Assembly: GCF_029360765.1 (NCBI RefSeq)
Contig: NZ_JARKNA010000004.1
Span: 310,001-374,000 of the forward strand
DNA: 64,000 bases
Source: Terrimonas pollutisoli
Lineage (GTDB): Bacteria; Bacteroidota; Bacteroidia; Chitinophagales; Chitinophagaceae
Reading direction: 5' to 3'
The notes below the pieces were generated by a model that was not told the origin of the DNA, ran no database searches, and worked only from the letters and a program-made list of their open reading frames with translations. Each line of letters opens with the position of its first letter. Within the stretch, counting starts at the first letter, position 1. Shown here piece after piece: positions 27,560 to 35,853 of this stretch. The position numbers were made by a program, and so were the translations under genes.

Positions 27560-27686
27560 TAAGTGATGGATTATCCTGCTTTAGATTTTGTATTTCATTG
27601 ATAACATTAATCAGCGGGTTTTAAGGCTACTTTTTCACTGTTCAGATTCGTTTTTAGCGTAAGGATGTACCGCTTCAAATTCGATT

Positions 27687-27751
27687 ATTCATGCTTTAGA
27701 AACATTCTGCCCCGACACTGAAACAACAATCCTGAAATTGTTGCCTTGTTG
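27687..27751 (+). repeat. Downstream copy of the duplicated SusC leader (copy B)
   Basis: See copy A at 27321. This copy precedes the intact SusC start by about 65-130 bases. Between the blocks the two copies have diverged heavily while keeping length. Confidence 0.5.
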
Positions 27752-27816
27752 TTAAGTTTTTCTCAAACTAACATGCGTAATACCATTTGAGTAACAATCA
27801 CGTCAAAATTATTTTT

Positions 27817-30800
27817 ATGAAGAAATTGTTGTTTCTAACTGCAATTATTTTGCTGGGGTATTCCGCTGCGATGGCGCAGAGGAATATTACCGGTAAGGTC
27901 ACAGACAAAAAAGATGGAGCCCCTTTAGCCGGGGTTTCAGTAATGGTCAAAGATGGAAATGCTGCCACTCAAACTGACATGAGTGGAAATTTTACTTTGC
28001 AAAACGTACCTGCGAATGCAAAGATTGTTTTTTCATACGTTGGATATAAGCCTATTGAAAGCAGGTTATCTGCAAGTGGCAGTTTTGATGTTGCACTGGA
28101 AGAGGACGCCAGGCAACTAAATGAAGTAATTGTAACCGCTGCCGCCGTTAAAAGAGAAGCGAAAAGCCTTGGCTATGCAACAACGACTATTAACAATGCA
28201 GATCTCACAAAAGGAAAAGACAGAAGCGTATTGAATTCGCTACAGGGTAAAGTTGCCGGCGTGCAAATTACCAGTTCCTCCGGCGGTGTGGGCAGTTCCA
28301 CCCGTATTGTATTTCGTGGTGGTACTTCATTAACCGGCAATAACCAGGCGCTTATTGTAGTGGATGGTATTCCTATCGACAATTCCAATATCGAAGCAGG
28401 TGACCCTAATGTTGTTGGTAATGTGAATGGACAAGGGTTAAATAACCAGGTCGATGCCGGTAACCGGGGCAATGATATTAACCCTGAAGATGTGGAATCT
28501 GTGACACTGCTGAAAGGACCTGCAGCGGCGGCTTTGTACGGAACAAGAGCCGCCAACGGCGCTTTGATCATCACCACCAAAACAGGTAAAAGCTTAAAGG
28601 GGAAACGTTCAGAGATTATTGTCAGCAGCTCCTATAACCTGGAATCTATTTTGCGATTGCCTGAATATCAAAACGAGTTTGGACAAGGAGGTCAAAAGCT
28701 TCCTGATTCAAGAGAAAATTTTAGTTGGGGGCCAAAGTTCGATGGTAAGGTTCGGCCCTGGGGGCAACAGGTCGGAGATTCGCAGCGTGTAAAACCTTAT
28801 GTAGCGCTGCCTGATAATGTAAAAGAGTTTTTTGATTTGGGTAGTGTGTTCACCAATAACGTTTCATTCTCTCAAAATAATGACAAAAACAGTTATTACT
28901 TATCTCTTAACAACGTTGACCAACAAGGTGTGATGCCTGGAACGGAATACAAAAGGACATCTGTGAAACTTTCCGGTACTGCCGATATTACCGATAAGAT
29001 TTATACATCGGCCACAATGAACTATATCCGGTCGAGAGGTGATCTGTCTATACAGGGACAGGGAAATTCTCCTTATGACCAGGTGTTACAAACGCCCAGG
29101 GATATATCCTTGCTGGAATTGAAAGATTACAAAAACAAGTATAATGACCTCAATGGTTATTATGGCGCCTACACCGTTAATCCCTGGTATTTGTTGGGTG
29201 AAGATTCATACACTTCAGTCGTCGACAGAATTCTGGGTAACCTGCAGGTTGGTTACAAACCTTTATCGTGGCTGGATGTGAGTTTCCGCATCGGTACAGA
29301 TGTATCAAACGATAAGAGAATACAAATTGAATCCAAACGTACGCCTGATCCCGATGGTCAGAATGCAGGCCGGAAATTCGATGGACACTATGCTGAGGCG
29401 CAGTTGAACATTCGTGAACTTACTACAGACCTGATTGCTACTGCAAAAAGAAACTTAACGGATGATCTTTCATTAAGTGTGCTGGTAGGTCACAATGTTC
29501 GCCAAAGAACAACCGGGATACAGTTTAGCGAGATCAACTCCTTGACAATTCCTTTCTATTACAATTTGGCTAATTCGGCTCAACCTCCTAAAACATCGAA
29601 CTCCAACACTAAGCGACGTCTTCATGGAGTATATACTGATATCAATTTTGGCTATAAAAACTTTTTATTCCTCGGTTTAACCGGCCGGAATGACTGGTCA
29701 TCAACCTTGCCAAAAAGCAAAAATAATTTCTTCTATCCCAGTGTAAACTCATCGTTTATAATAAGCGAGGCATTCAATATGCCAAAAGCAATTTCCTATG
29801 CTAAACTAAGAGCCAGTGCGGCGCAGGTGGGCAATGATGCGGCGCCTTACTTACTGCAATCAGTTTTCCTTACCGGTAGCATTACAGATGGTCAGCAAAA
29901 CTCGCAGGTTGATCTTCCGCTGAATGGGATCGCTGGTTTTACACAAAGCGGCAATATTGGAAATCCGAATCTGAAACCCGAGATCACGACTTCTTATGAA
30001 TTGGGTTTAGAGTTTGGATTGTTTAATAACCGCTTGAATTTTGAAGGAACAGTTTATTCCAACCGCAGTAAAGATCAAATTATAACTGTTCCAACGGCAG
30101 CTTCTACAGGGTTCACCACTATTACTTTGAATGCAGGTCTGATCACCAATAAGGGGATTGAATTGCTATTAAGAGGTACACCGGTGCGTGGTCGTGACTT
30201 CTCCTGGGAAGTGACCGGTACATTCACGAAGAATAAAAACAAAGTGGCAGAACTTTTCCCGGGTACTACTCAATTGGCTATTGGCGGTTTTGCCGGTGGG
30301 GCACTGGTAGCAGAAGTGGGGCAGCCTTATGGTTCTTTCTTTGGTGCTGGTTTCCTCAGAAGCCCGGAAGGAGCTATCGTTGTTGACCAGGCCACCGGTT
30401 ATCCAGTTACTGAGCCGCAGGCAAGAATTCATGGCAATGTTCAGCCGGACTTTTTAGCCGGATTGAACAACAGTTTTTCTTATAAAGGATTTAGTCTTTC
30501 GTTTTTATTTGATGCCCGCAAAGGTGGTGTGTTCTATTCAAGAACCAAATCATTACAGGAATTCCTTGGGACTGATCCCAGAACAACGTATAATGACCGT
30601 GATCCTTTTGTTATACCAGGGAGTGTAGTGCAAACAACAGATGGAAAATTTATACCGAATACTACACCTGTGCAAAATGCGGATATATATTGGTATGCCT
30701 TCAGCTCACCCACAGCGATGGAACAGTTAGTAGATGCCAGCTTTATCAAACTGCGTGAAGCGTCTTTGTCTTATCGTCTTCCAAGAGCGTGGTTTAAGAA

Positions 30801-30984
30801 AACAAGGATCAATGGCATAACAGTAGGTTTCTCGGGCCGTAACCTTTGGTTATGGACTCCCGATGAAAATACATATTCTGATCCTGAAGCAAGTTCATTC
30901 GGTACAGGTAACCTGCAGGGGTATGAATATGGTACTATTCCTTCCATCCGCAACTACGGAGTTAATGTCAGAGTGGTATTTTAA
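27817..30984 (+). CDS. SusC/RagA-family TonB-linked outer-membrane receptor
   Basis: 1055 residues from the ATG at 27817 (a TTG ten codons upstream is rejected because the ATG gives the normal signal MKKLLFLTAIILL...AMAQ). Domain order: CarboxypepD_reg-like domain (RNITGKVTDKKDGAPLAG, about 21-100), TonB-box-like stretch LNEVIVTAAA, plug domain (SLQGKVAGVQITSSSGG ... IVVDGIPIDNS ... LKGPAAAALYGTRAANG), then the 22-strand barrel ending in VRVVF. There is no STN domain, unlike the second SusC in this window. It imports a bulky substrate across the outer membrane with the SusD encoded 120 bases downstream. The substrate is not evident. Confidence 0.95.
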   Translation: MKKLLFLTAIILLGYSAAMAQRNITGKVTDKKDGAPLAGVSVMVKDGNAATQTDMSGNFTLQNVPANAKIVFSYVGYKPIESRLSASGSFDVALEEDARQLNEVIVTAAAVKREAKSLGYATTTINNADLTKGKDRSVLNSLQGKVAGVQITSSSGGVGSSTRIVFRGGTSLTGNNQALIVVDGIPIDNSNIEAGDPNVVGNVNGQGLNNQVDAGNRGNDINPEDVESVTLLKGPAAAALYGTRAANGALIITTKTGKSLKGKRSEIIVSSSYNLESILRLPEYQNEFGQGGQKLPDSRENFSWGPKFDGKVRPWGQQVGDSQRVKPYVALPDNVKEFFDLGSVFTNNVSFSQNNDKNSYYLSLNNVDQQGVMPGTEYKRTSVKLSGTADITDKIYTSATMNYIRSRGDLSIQGQGNSPYDQVLQTPRDISLLELKDYKNKYNDLNGYYGAYTVNPWYLLGEDSYTSVVDRILGNLQVGYKPLSWLDVSFRIGTDVSNDKRIQIESKRTPDPDGQNAGRKFDGHYAEAQLNIRELTTDLIATAKRNLTDDLSLSVLVGHNVRQRTTGIQFSEINSLTIPFYYNLANSAQPPKTSNSNTKRRLHGVYTDINFGYKNFLFLGLTGRNDWSSTLPKSKNNFFYPSVNSSFIISEAFNMPKAISYAKLRASAAQVGNDAAPYLLQSVFLTGSITDGQQNSQVDLPLNGIAGFTQSGNIGNPNLKPEITTSYELGLEFGLFNNRLNFEGTVYSNRSKDQIITVPTAASTGFTTITLNAGLITNKGIELLLRGTPVRGRDFSWEVTGTFTKNKNKVAELFPGTTQLAIGGFAGGALVAEVGQPYGSFFGAGFLRSPEGAIVVDQATGYPVTEPQARIHGNVQPDFLAGLNNSFSYKGFSLSFLFDARKGGVFYSRTKSLQEFLGTDPRTTYNDRDPFVIPGSVVQTTDGKFIPNTTPVQNADIYWYAFSSPTAMEQLVDASFIKLREASLSYRLPRAWFKKTRINGITVGFSGRNLWLWTPDENTYSDPEASSFGTGNLQGYEYGTIPSIRNYGVNVRVVF

Positions 30985-31005
30985 AAACGAAAAAAAATTA
31001 ACACA

Positions 31006-31064
31006 TGAAACGTCCATGACAAAATTTTCATTATAACACGCATGGGAGTGAAAATTTTGTCATG
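31006..31064. repeat. 16-bp inverted repeat between susC and susD (leader element copy 1)
   Basis: CATGACAAAATTTTCA (31015-31030) and its exact reverse complement (31049-31064) flank an 18-base loop. With the preceding TGAAACGT it is homologous to the element at 33411-33464. A hairpin in this place can protect the susC mRNA end or reduce read-through into susD. Confidence 0.75.
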
Positions 31065-31104
31065 GTAAGTTCCATCTGGCCTAAATAAAATAAAAAATAA
31101 ACAG

Positions 31105-32604
31105 ATGAAAGCAAAGAATATAGTAACACTATTTTTTGGAGCGGGGTTATTGGCAACAAGCTCCTGTAAAAAGAATTTCCTCGAGGTGAATGTTGATCCC
31201 AATAATCCAACAACGGCCTCTGTAGATCTTGTATTGCCGACAGCATTGGTGTATTCAGCGTATGATCTGGGAAATCCCTACCAGGTACTGGGCGGGTTCT
31301 GGGCGCAATACTGGACACAAGGTCCAACAGGCAACCAGTTTTCCAATTACGATCAATATTCAATAAACAGTGGTGACTTTGATCGTCAATGGATCGATGT
31401 ATACGCAGGTCCTTTGAATGATCTCAAATACATCGTTGCAGAAGGGCAGAAAACAGGCAATGATAATTACGCCGCGATTGCAAAGATCATGCAGGCTTAT
31501 TTGTTCCAGTATGTAACCGATATGCAAGGCGATGTTCCTTTTGCTGAAGCATTGCAGGGTGCGACCAATCTGAACCCAAAGTTTAATACACAACAGGAAG
31601 TCTATGACGGCCTGATCACATTGGTGGATGAAGGATTGGCACTATTGGATGAAAACAGCAATGTTCACCCGGGAGCAGATGATCTTTTTTACCACGGCGA
31701 TATGCACCTATGGCAGAAGTTTGCCAATACTCTTAAATTGAAGATATACCTGCGCCAGGCTTACGTAAGACCTGCAGTAGCTGAAGCCGGTGTGAAGGCG
31801 TTATATGCAGCCGGTGCAGAATTCCTGGACTTTGAAGAAACAGCACAGGTAAATTTCACCACGGCAACATTTAATCAACATCCCTTATTTGCACACATCA
31901 ATTCAGTAGGTGAGTTCAACATATTGGCCAGTCAAACAGCTTTAGGTTATATGTTGGGATTGAATGATCCCCGTATCGATAAGTTTTATCGCCGGGCCAC
32001 GCTGGGGGCAGGCACAGGACAGCATGTAGGTATTCCACAAGGAAAAGGAAGAATTCTTCCCAACCCGGCTACCTTGGATGACAGGCAATTTTCCAAACCA
32101 GGCCCTGCAGTAGGTGGCGCCCCGGCTTCAGGTGTGGGAGGTGAGGCCCCGGTTATTTTTATGAGCGAAGCGGAAAGTTATTTCCTTCAGGCGGAAGCGG
32201 TCGTAAGAGGATGGGGAACAGGAGACGCTGAACAGTTATATAACGATGCTATTGAATTATCATTTCTTTATTGGGGTTTTACTTCAGCACAGTTCAATAC
32301 TTACAAAGCTCAATCAGGCGTAACCTTCCCTGCAGCCGGAACAACTGAGCAGAAATTAAAAGCAATCATCACCCAAAAATGGGTAAGCATGTGTGGAACG
32401 CAAAACATAGAAGCATGGACCGAGTGGAGAAGAACCGGGTATCCCGATATTTTTACTGTTTCTGAAACCACTATTATTGGAAATAAATTTCCAACCCGCT
32501 TATTGTATCCGGATTCAGAAGTAACAGCTAATCCAAATACACCTGCTCAAAAAACAGTTACCGATAAAATGTGGTGGGATGTAAATACAACCGGGCAAAA
32601 TTGA
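31105..32604 (+). CDS. SusD/RagB-family outer-membrane lipoprotein (SusD-like_2)
   Basis: 499 residues. Lipoprotein signal with lipobox LATSSC (Cys about 21). The mature start FLEVNVDPNNPTTAS and the C-terminal block IEAWTEWRRTGYPDI, then RLLYPDSE and DKMWWD, are typical of the SusD-like_2 branch, which pairs with peptide- or glycan-importing SusC proteins. It forms the lid over SusC and binds substrate at the cell surface. It is separated from susC by an intercistronic hairpin and followed by an Ig-like lipoprotein. Confidence 0.93.
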   Translation: MKAKNIVTLFFGAGLLATSSCKKNFLEVNVDPNNPTTASVDLVLPTALVYSAYDLGNPYQVLGGFWAQYWTQGPTGNQFSNYDQYSINSGDFDRQWIDVYAGPLNDLKYIVAEGQKTGNDNYAAIAKIMQAYLFQYVTDMQGDVPFAEALQGATNLNPKFNTQQEVYDGLITLVDEGLALLDENSNVHPGADDLFYHGDMHLWQKFANTLKLKIYLRQAYVRPAVAEAGVKALYAAGAEFLDFEETAQVNFTTATFNQHPLFAHINSVGEFNILASQTALGYMLGLNDPRIDKFYRRATLGAGTGQHVGIPQGKGRILPNPATLDDRQFSKPGPAVGGAPASGVGGEAPVIFMSEAESYFLQAEAVVRGWGTGDAEQLYNDAIELSFLYWGFTSAQFNTYKAQSGVTFPAAGTTEQKLKAIITQKWVSMCGTQNIEAWTEWRRTGYPDIFTVSETTIIGNKFPTRLLYPDSEVTANPNTPAQKTVTDKMWWDVNTTGQN

Positions 32605-32647
32605 TTAACTGAGTTATTAAAACTTTAAATGATGAAATGAGCCATAA

Positions 32648-32665
32648 TCCCGAAAGCATTCGGGA
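32648..32665. other. Short intercistronic hairpin
   Basis: TCCCGAA / TTCGGGA with a 4-base loop in the gap between susD and the Ig-like lipoprotein. It has no T tract, so it is not a classical terminator. Confidence 0.5.
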
Positions 32666-32697
32666 CCATTTGACAAAAAACAATAAAAAATATACAC

Positions 32698-33330
32698 ATG
32701 AAATTCAACAATAAATTTTGGCTAACCGGGATCATGAGCCTGCTCATTATTACATCCTGTGAAAAGGAGACAGAACATGTGTCGAAGGAAGTAAAAGTGA
32801 GTTTCCCTTCTATTGCGCTAAATGGTGACCCGGTAGTGAAGCTGGCGATAGGGGCTTCCTATACGGATGCAGGTGCAAAACTCACGGATGATATTTCCGG
32901 CGCCGTTTCAGATATACAACCGACCAGCAGCGATATTAATACAGCGGAAGCCGGTTTGTATGTCGTTAATTATACAGCGGCCAATGCCAATGGATTTGAA
33001 GCGAATGCCGCCAGGATAGTGGCAGTAACCAACGTAACAGGAACGCCGGATCGGTCGGGTACTTATACACGTACGGCAACTGGTGTCGACTGTATAGTTA
33101 CTAAAATAGCAGATGGACTTTACAAGGTTCAAAATCCCGGTGGAGCAGGAGTTGGTGTCAACATCGTTGTATATTTCGTAGAGGTCGAGCCAAATGTTTT
33201 TGTTTGTCCACCCCAGCCAACGCCTGATGGACCTTTTGGCGTGATCGAGATTAATTTTACAGCCACTGGTGCTACCTGGCGGGTACAAAATGCGGGTTAT
33301 GGAACACAGGTAAGAACATTTGTAAAATAA
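32698..33330 (+). CDS. Ig-like surface lipoprotein of the SusCD operon
   Basis: 210 residues; lipobox IITSC with Cys at about 21. Residues about 35-115 form an Ig-like domain of the DUF5011/BT_2262 kind (PVVKLAIGASYTDAGAKL ... AGLYVVNYTAANANGFEA). The C-terminal 90 residues (RSGTYTRTATG ... GATWRVQNAGYGTQV) are a beta domain often found with it. Such proteins commonly sit third in SusCD operons as additional surface binding proteins (SusE/F-like position). ATG at 32698 is preceded by an A-rich leader like those of other exported genes here. Confidence 0.75.
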   Translation: MKFNNKFWLTGIMSLLIITSCEKETEHVSKEVKVSFPSIALNGDPVVKLAIGASYTDAGAKLTDDISGAVSDIQPTSSDINTAEAGLYVVNYTAANANGFEANAARIVAVTNVTGTPDRSGTYTRTATGVDCIVTKIADGLYKVQNPGGAGVGVNIVVYFVEVEPNVFVCPPQPTPDGPFGVIEINFTATGATWRVQNAGYGTQVRTFVK

Positions 33331-33340
33331 TTTTTTTCTT

Positions 33341-33397
33341 AAAGGCTTAAAACGTATCGGCGATTTATTCCGGATCACGATGACGTTCTAAGCCTTT
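33341..33397. other. Inverted repeat downstream of the Ig-like lipoprotein gene
   Basis: AAAGGCTTA (33341-33349) and TAAGCCTTT (33389-33397) with a 39-base loop, following a T-rich run. A weak terminator or processing site is possible. Confidence 0.4.
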
Positions 33398-33410
33398 TAA
33401 ATTACAGTGA

Positions 33411-33464
33411 TGAAACGTTCATGGCAAAAGTTATACGCACAAGGCGATAAAATTTTGTCATAGC
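33411..33464. repeat. Leader element copy 2
   Basis: TGAAACGTTCATGGCAAAA ... AAAATTTTGTCATAG repeats the architecture of 31006-31064 with a less perfect stem. It precedes the gene at 33508. Confidence 0.6.
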
Positions 33465-33507
33465 CTGTCCCGTTAATATGGGTGTAAGTATCAAATAAAA
33501 AATACGG

Positions 33508-34236
33508 ATGAAATTCTATTTTTTTTATATAGCCTTGTTTTTATCTCCCTTGATTTTTTCGCAGAATTCTTCCAATATACCCACGCTTACGCCTATGAGG
33601 GGGATAAATGTAAACCAGGGTGGACTCTCGGGATCGGGGTTAAAATATAATGATGGTTCCTACATCAACGAAAAAAGTGCGGATGTTAAGGGACAGCCTT
33701 TTTTATTCGATGAATGGAAAAAGGGGAGTGTGTTATTAAAAACAAAAGAGAAAGTAGATAGTGTATTGATCAAATACAATCTTTATACTGATTTGTTGCT
33801 GGTAAAGGTTGACGAACAGGAATACCAGTTTAATATCGATGTACAGGAATTTTTGATTTATCACGAGGTTTCTAATGAGAATCTTTTGTTTCGGTCAGGT
33901 TATACTCCCGTTCCCGGTATGACAGAAAAATCATTCTACCAGGTATTATATGATGGTAAGACAAAGCTGTTGCTGAAACACAAAAAAATAATAACAGAAG
34001 AACTGACTTCTACACCGGGTGTAAAAGCAAAAGTGTATGAAGAACGGCCAGCGTATTATATTCTCACTGCCGGTGGTAAAATGGAAAAAATGAAAAAGAA
34101 AGGCGATTCTATTCTGAATATTTTAGGTGATAAAAAGAAGGAATTGACTAAAATGGCGGAGGCTAATAATTTAAAGATGACTGTAGATGCCGACCTGGTA
34201 AAGTTGCTCGAATATTATGACCAGATTAGCCGCTAG
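33508..34236 (+). CDS. Secreted protein of unknown function, last gene of the first SusCD operon
   Basis: 242 residues with a Sec signal (1-18, ending IFSQ). The mature part is rich in beta strands in its first 170 residues (KGSVLLKTKEKVDSVLIKYN, then DLLLVKVDEQEYQFNIDV), ending in a charged helix (KMEKMKKKGDSILNIL). I do not recognise a named domain. It is preceded by a leader repeat and closed by a strong terminator, so it looks like the final member of the SusCD transcript, though its own promoter cannot be excluded. Confidence 0.7.
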   Translation: MKFYFFYIALFLSPLIFSQNSSNIPTLTPMRGINVNQGGLSGSGLKYNDGSYINEKSADVKGQPFLFDEWKKGSVLLKTKEKVDSVLIKYNLYTDLLLVKVDEQEYQFNIDVQEFLIYHEVSNENLLFRSGYTPVPGMTEKSFYQVLYDGKTKLLLKHKKIITEELTSTPGVKAKVYEERPAYYILTAGGKMEKMKKKGDSILNILGDKKKELTKMAEANNLKMTVDADLVKLLEYYDQISR

Positions 34237-34260
34237 CCTCTGGTGATTAAATGCATTATA

Positions 34261-34296
34261 AGAAAAGGTTATTTCGGAAATGGGATAACCTTTTCT
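34261..34296 (+). terminator. Rho-independent terminator of the SusCD operon
   Basis: Perfect 12-bp stem AGAAAAGGTTAT / ATAACCTTTTCT, 12-base loop, followed by TTTTT. Confidence 0.85.
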
Positions 34297-34351
34297 TTTT
34301 TACCCGGGTGAATATGATCCGAAGTAATTTGTTTTTCAGCAATATAATTTC

Positions 34352-34515
34352 ATGGTTGAGTAAATCAACCATAAGAGTCGAATGCCAGAATAGTAATTTT
34401 ACATTGATAAAATAAAAAACCGCCTCATGAAGTGAGGCGGTCAGACATAAAGAGTTTTCTCATGTGAACGGTCCAAAAGACCAAGCAGGTGGTTGTCTAG
34501 CCGACCTGCTTTTTG
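34352..34515 (+). ncRNA. Possible small RNA: three hairpins ending in a terminator
   Basis: Within a 437-base gene-free gap lie three perfect stems: ATGGTTGA/TCAACCAT (34352-34372), CCGCCTCA/TGAGGCGG (34420-34440) and AGCAGGT/ACCTGCT (34484-34510). The last is followed directly by a T-rich tail, which gives a rho-independent terminator not needed by any annotated gene, since the upstream operon already ends at 34296. This suggests an independent short + strand transcript. I find no exact promoter, and no known RNA family comes to mind. Confidence 0.35.
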
Positions 34516-34646
34516 TTTTGTAAATATACAGGTTTACAACAATCCAACGTTTGTCAGTCTCATTTTTTCCCAATTTATTTATCTCGATCAATTTTAGCCG
34601 GTTGGAATAGCACCATCGTGCCTTTAGTTGAATAAAAAGGTGAGGA

Positions 34647-34669
34647 GTTCAAAAGGTTTAAAAGGTTTT
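34647..34669. repeat. Intergenic TTTAAAAGGTTT repeat
   Basis: Contains TTCAAAAGGTTTAAAAGG, matching the repeats at 20478-20521 and 58404-58520. It ends a few bases before the ankyrin gene ATG. Confidence 0.55.
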
Positions 34670-34673
34670 TGCT

Positions 34674-35417
34674 ATGAACTATCTGGAGAAAATCATTGGT
34701 GAAATTGAAGAGCACTCGGTTGAAGGAATTGTTGAGTGTTTTCGAAATGGCGTTAGTCCAAACGACTATTACAGGAATGAACCACTGATTTACGAATTGA
34801 CCAGCGAGTATATACGATCACCATGGTTTAAAGATTGTGTAAAGGCATTTGTGGACTATGGACTTGAATTCGATGACAAAGTTTTATTAGCAGTATTGTT
34901 GGATGACGCGTCTGCTCTTGAAGAACATTTAAGAAAGGATCGGAACATCATTCAAAAAAGGTATACGCTTCGTTGTGCTTTTACACCGATGTTTGAAGTA
35001 AGCCTGCTTCACATTTGCGCTGAATACAATCGTGTTTCCTGTGCGGAAGTGTTGGTAAAACATGGAGCCGATATCAATGCAAGGGCAGGCGTGGATGAGT
35101 ATGGATTTGGCGGACAAACTCCCATTTTTCATACCGTTAACCAGATCCGCAATAATTCCAAATCAATGCTGGATTTTTTATTGGCTAATAATGCTGATTT
35201 AGGAGTAACAGTTGCAGGGCTGATCTGGGGCAAAGGTTATCAATGGGAGACACTCATTCCCGCTGTCAATCCCATCAGCTATGCTATGATGGGATTGCTC
35301 CCGCAAATGCACCGCAATGAGGCAACCATTTCCAACATCGTGTCCCGGCTGCTGAAGGCAGCCTATGGGATTGATTATGTGTCAACCAATATTCCAAACC
35401 AATATTTAAAAAGATAA
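34674..35417 (+). CDS. Ankyrin-repeat protein
   Basis: 247 residues, no export signal. Clear ankyrin units: VSLLHICAEYNRVSCAEVLVKHGADINAR (about 103-131) and TPIFHTVNQIRNNSKSMLDFLLANNADLGV, with degenerate repeats before (about 45-100) and after (ISYAMMGLL...VSRLLKAAYG). It is probably a cytoplasmic protein-binding module. There is no effector domain and no clear partner beside it. ATG at 34674. Confidence 0.85.
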   Translation: MNYLEKIIGEIEEHSVEGIVECFRNGVSPNDYYRNEPLIYELTSEYIRSPWFKDCVKAFVDYGLEFDDKVLLAVLLDDASALEEHLRKDRNIIQKRYTLRCAFTPMFEVSLLHICAEYNRVSCAEVLVKHGADINARAGVDEYGFGGQTPIFHTVNQIRNNSKSMLDFLLANNADLGVTVAGLIWGKGYQWETLIPAVNPISYAMMGLLPQMHRNEATISNIVSRLLKAAYGIDYVSTNIPNQYLKR

Positions 35418-35467
35418 TCATAATATGATACCCGGGTTGACCAAACAGGAAAGTGGATAAAAAAAAA

Positions 35468-35498
35468 TTGTGCAACCAAGTGATTGCAATTATATTTG
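35468..35498 (+). promoter_or_regulatory. Promoter of the ArsR/AHSA1 operon
   Basis: TTG (35468-35470), 20 bases, TATATTTG (35491-35498): a full match to the Bacteroidota consensus. The ArsR ATG is 34 bases beyond the -7 box. Confidence 0.75.
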
Positions 35499-35513
35499 CA
35501 ACCAGGTAGTTGC
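35471..35513 (+). promoter_or_regulatory. Twin operators for the ArsR-family regulator
   Basis: TGCAACCAAGTGATTGC (35471-35487) and TGCAACCAGGTAGTTGC (35497-35513), a direct repeat 26 bases apart. Each is itself an imperfect dyad GCAACCA...TTGC. One fills the space between the -33 and -7 boxes and the other begins inside the -7 box, so binding would block RNA polymerase. Autoregulation by the ArsR protein encoded next is the simplest reading. Confidence 0.7.
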
Positions 35514-35532
35514 CTATTAAATTTTCGTTTGT

Positions 35533-35853
35533 ATGAAAAGAGATCCATTCCAGGGCATCGCAGATCCTACCCGCCGGGCCATCCTGGTACTGATTGCGTT
35601 CCAGGCCATGACACCTAATGCGCTGGCAGAGCATTTTGATTGCACACGGCAGGCGATATCCAAACATATTAAAGTGTTGACCGAATGTGAGCTGGTAAAG
35701 CAGGAATATTCCGGCAGGGAAATCTATTATCATTTAAATGCCAAAAAAATGAAAGAGGTAGATAAATGGCTGGAACGTTTTCGCAGCCTGTGGGATATCC
35801 GTTTCAATCAGCTGGATGATGTATTAAAGAACCTTAAAAATAAAAAATCATGA
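35533..35853 (+). CDS. ArsR-family winged-helix repressor
   Basis: 106 residues. HTH core: RDPFQGIADPTRRAILVLI, MTPNALAEHFDCTRQAISKHIKVL (recognition helix), ECELVKQEYSGREIYYHL (wing). There is no metal-binding cysteine pair of the CxCxxC type, so it is probably not a metal sensor. Its stop overlaps the start of the AHSA1-like gene (ATGA), a pairing very common in bacteria where the partner is an SRPBCC protein. A promoter with two dyad operators lies directly upstream. Confidence 0.93.
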   Translation: MKRDPFQGIADPTRRAILVLIAFQAMTPNALAEHFDCTRQAISKHIKVLTECELVKQEYSGREIYYHLNAKKMKEVDKWLERFRSLWDIRFNQLDDVLKNLKNKKS

